Position numbers and translations under genes: made by a program. Source: an uncultured Chloroflexota bacterium (GTDB lineage: Bacteria > Chloroflexota > Anaerolineae > Promineifilales > Promineifilaceae). From it: a stretch of 5,518 bases of DNA. Where the stretch lies: NCBI GenBank assembly GCA_937958365.1, contig CALFEW010000567.1:1-5518 (forward strand), read 5' to 3'. Positions 4,728 to 5,518 of the stretch are shown here, one piece after another. The notes beneath the pieces are model-generated. The model searched no databases and was not told the DNA's origin. It saw only the letters and a program-made list of their open reading frames with translations. Numbering within the stretch: the first letter of the stretch is position 1; every line of letters starts with the position of its first letter.

Positions 4728-5518
4728 ATGAGAGTTGATCAGGTAACGGCCGTTGCGGATCATATTTTTGGCCGTTGGGCAGTGTGGTTTTCTCGTTCAG
4801 GCGGGCGGTTTGTAGGGTAACGGCCGTTACTTTGGCCCCGGTAAGGTCTGCCCCCTCTAACTTTACGCCGGTTAGATTGGCTTTGGTAAGGTCCGTATTC
4901 TTTAATTTTGCGTCGGTCAAATCGGCTCGCGTCAGATTGGCCTCAGACAAATCAGCCGATGTCAGGTCAGCCAGGATGAGATTCGCGCCGACAAATTGAG
5001 CTTTCTGGGCTTTCAGCCTTTTCATCTTCGCACTGCGCAGCAGCGCCCGGCTGAAATCACTTTCTTTGGCGTTGCATCGGGTCAATTTAGCATATGGCAA
5101 CTGCGCCCACTGCAAGTTGGCATAAGAAATGTCAATGCCTTGTAATTCGGCGGCATCCATTTCGGCAGCCATGAAGGTGGCATGGGCGGCAAATGTCTCC
5201 TGCATTTGGGCGCGTCGCAAATCGCTGCGCTCCAGGTTGATACCGCTGAGACTGGTCTTTGCCTTAGCCAGGCTTTGAAAGTCGGCGGCGTAAAGATTGC
5301 AGCCAAACAGGTCTGCACCGCCCAAATCTGCGCCCTGCCAACGAGTGCGGCTGAGATTAGTGAGCCGTAAGCTGATACCGCGCAAATCGGCGCTGTCCAG
5401 ATTAGCGCCACACAAGACGACTTTGGGTGCGTCCAGGGCGATCAACTGTTTTTCGGCCAGAAAGTGCAACACGCGGCACTTTTGTGATGGGTCGACGTGT
5501 TCAAGTTGGGAGAGAGTC
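4726..5518 (-). CDS. pentapeptide-repeat protein (5' end outside window)
   Basis: 263 C-terminal residues are visible. A GTG at 5472 could be called as a start, but the frame stays open to the edge and reads TLSQLEHVDPSQKCRVLHFL. This resembles the conserved segment that precedes the repeats in larger pentapeptide proteins (TLxxLxxxD..R...L.FL.E..LI), so the true start is upstream and the GTG is internal. From about residue 36 to 240 the A(D/N)LXX register holds without one insertion: 41 consecutive pentads with centre residues at 40, 45, 50 and so on to 240, predicted to fold as a right-handed quadrilateral beta-helix of about ten coils. The regular part is residues 175-225; the middle (about 80-175) is degenerate, with Met, Phe, Ala and Lys at some centre positions. 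The tail TTLPNGQKYDP (244-254) is the usual C-cap. Upstream membrane helices are common in such proteins but are not visible here. The function is unknown; DNA-mimicry as in MfpA/Qnr is not indicated. Confidence 0.93.
   Translation of the reverse strand, partial: TLSQLEHVDPSQKCRVLHFLAEKQLIALDAPKVVLCGANLDSADLRGISLRLTNLSRTRWQGADLGGADLFGCNLYAADFQSLAKAKTSLSGINLERSDLRRAQMQETFAAHATFMAAEMDAAELQGIDISYANLQWAQLPYAKLTRCNAKESDFSRALLRSAKMKRLKAQKAQFVGANLILADLTSADLSEANLTRADLTDAKLKNTDLTKANLTGVKLEGADLTGAKVTAVTLQTARLNEKTTLPNGQKYDPQRPLPDQLS

Larger units (their letters stand above)
248..4827. repeat. dispersed iterated palindrome ACGGCCGT, 14 copies
   Basis: Exact copies start at 248, 413, 474, 1275, 1587, 1655, 1833, 2356, 2670, 2726, 3418, 4336, 4746 and 4820. 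Nine of them (474, 1275, 1833, 2356, 2726, 3418, 4336, 4746, 4820) are the full 10-base AACGGCCGTT. For a random 8-mer about 0.1 copies would be expected in 5.5 kb. Copies occur in all four genes, in three codon phases (reading Thr-Ala-Val, Asn-Gly-Arg or Arg-Pro-Phe/Leu), and twice in the 1514-1679 intergenic region. This points to selection or spread at DNA level. Confidence 0.85.

Noticed and set aside
4509..4763. 84-residue minus-strand open frame across the terminator
   Set aside because: It spans the terminator hairpin and the antisense of the Ala/Gly tail, which gives its Pro/Ala runs. It overlaps the end of the pentapeptide gene in another frame.
248..4827. ACGGCCGT copies as a CRISPR array or a mobile repeat
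   Set aside because: The units are only 8-14 bases, irregularly spaced by tens to hundreds of bases, and embedded in intact genes with no spacers, terminal repeats or target duplications.
1..5518. A defence or secretion system formed by these genes together
   Set aside because: The exporter, serpin, DUF2207 protein and pentapeptide protein have mixed orientations, separate regulatory signals and no shared domain logic. No nuclease, toxin or phage-related domain is present.

Overview
The window comes from a moderately GC-rich bacterial chromosome. No plasmid, phage, insertion-sequence, CRISPR or RNA-gene signature is visible. A cytoplasmic-type serpin, a DUF2207 membrane protein, a long pentapeptide-repeat protein and a heavily iterated DNA palindrome (ACGGCCGT) together suggest a filamentous or environmental Chloroflexota (Anaerolineae/Ardenticatenia-like). 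That assignment is an inference from gene content and is not proven here.

Layout: (1) Positions 1-1513, minus strand: most of an ABC exporter half-transporter (membrane domain plus ATPase domain), cut by the window edge just after its LSGGQ signature. (2) Positions 1514-1679: a 166-bp divergent intergenic region with a plausible promoter for the exporter and the serpin ribosome binding site. (3) Positions 1680-2804, plus strand: a complete 374-residue serpin without signal peptide and with an inhibitory-type hinge. (4) Positions 2805-2943: an intergenic region with a perfect TATAAT box and a 15-bp inverted repeat. (5) Positions 2944-4665, plus strand: a complete 573-residue DUF2207 membrane protein, followed by a strong intrinsic terminator. 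(6) Positions 4726-5518, minus strand: the C-terminal 263 residues of a pentapeptide-repeat protein, convergent with the DUF2207 gene and cut by the right edge. Its reading frame stays open to the edge.

The genes do not form an obvious pathway. The serpin and the exporter diverge from one intergenic region. The serpin and the DUF2207 gene are collinear, but the 139-bp gap holds its own promoter-like box. The most striking feature is at DNA level: 14 exact copies of ACGGCCGT in 5.5 kb, 9 of them inside AACGGCCGTT. They occur on coding DNA in all three codon phases and also in intergenic DNA. This behaves like a genome-wide highly iterated palindrome comparable in style to cyanobacterial HIP1. 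Several copies sit where the encoded protein is a linker, loop or off-consensus repeat.
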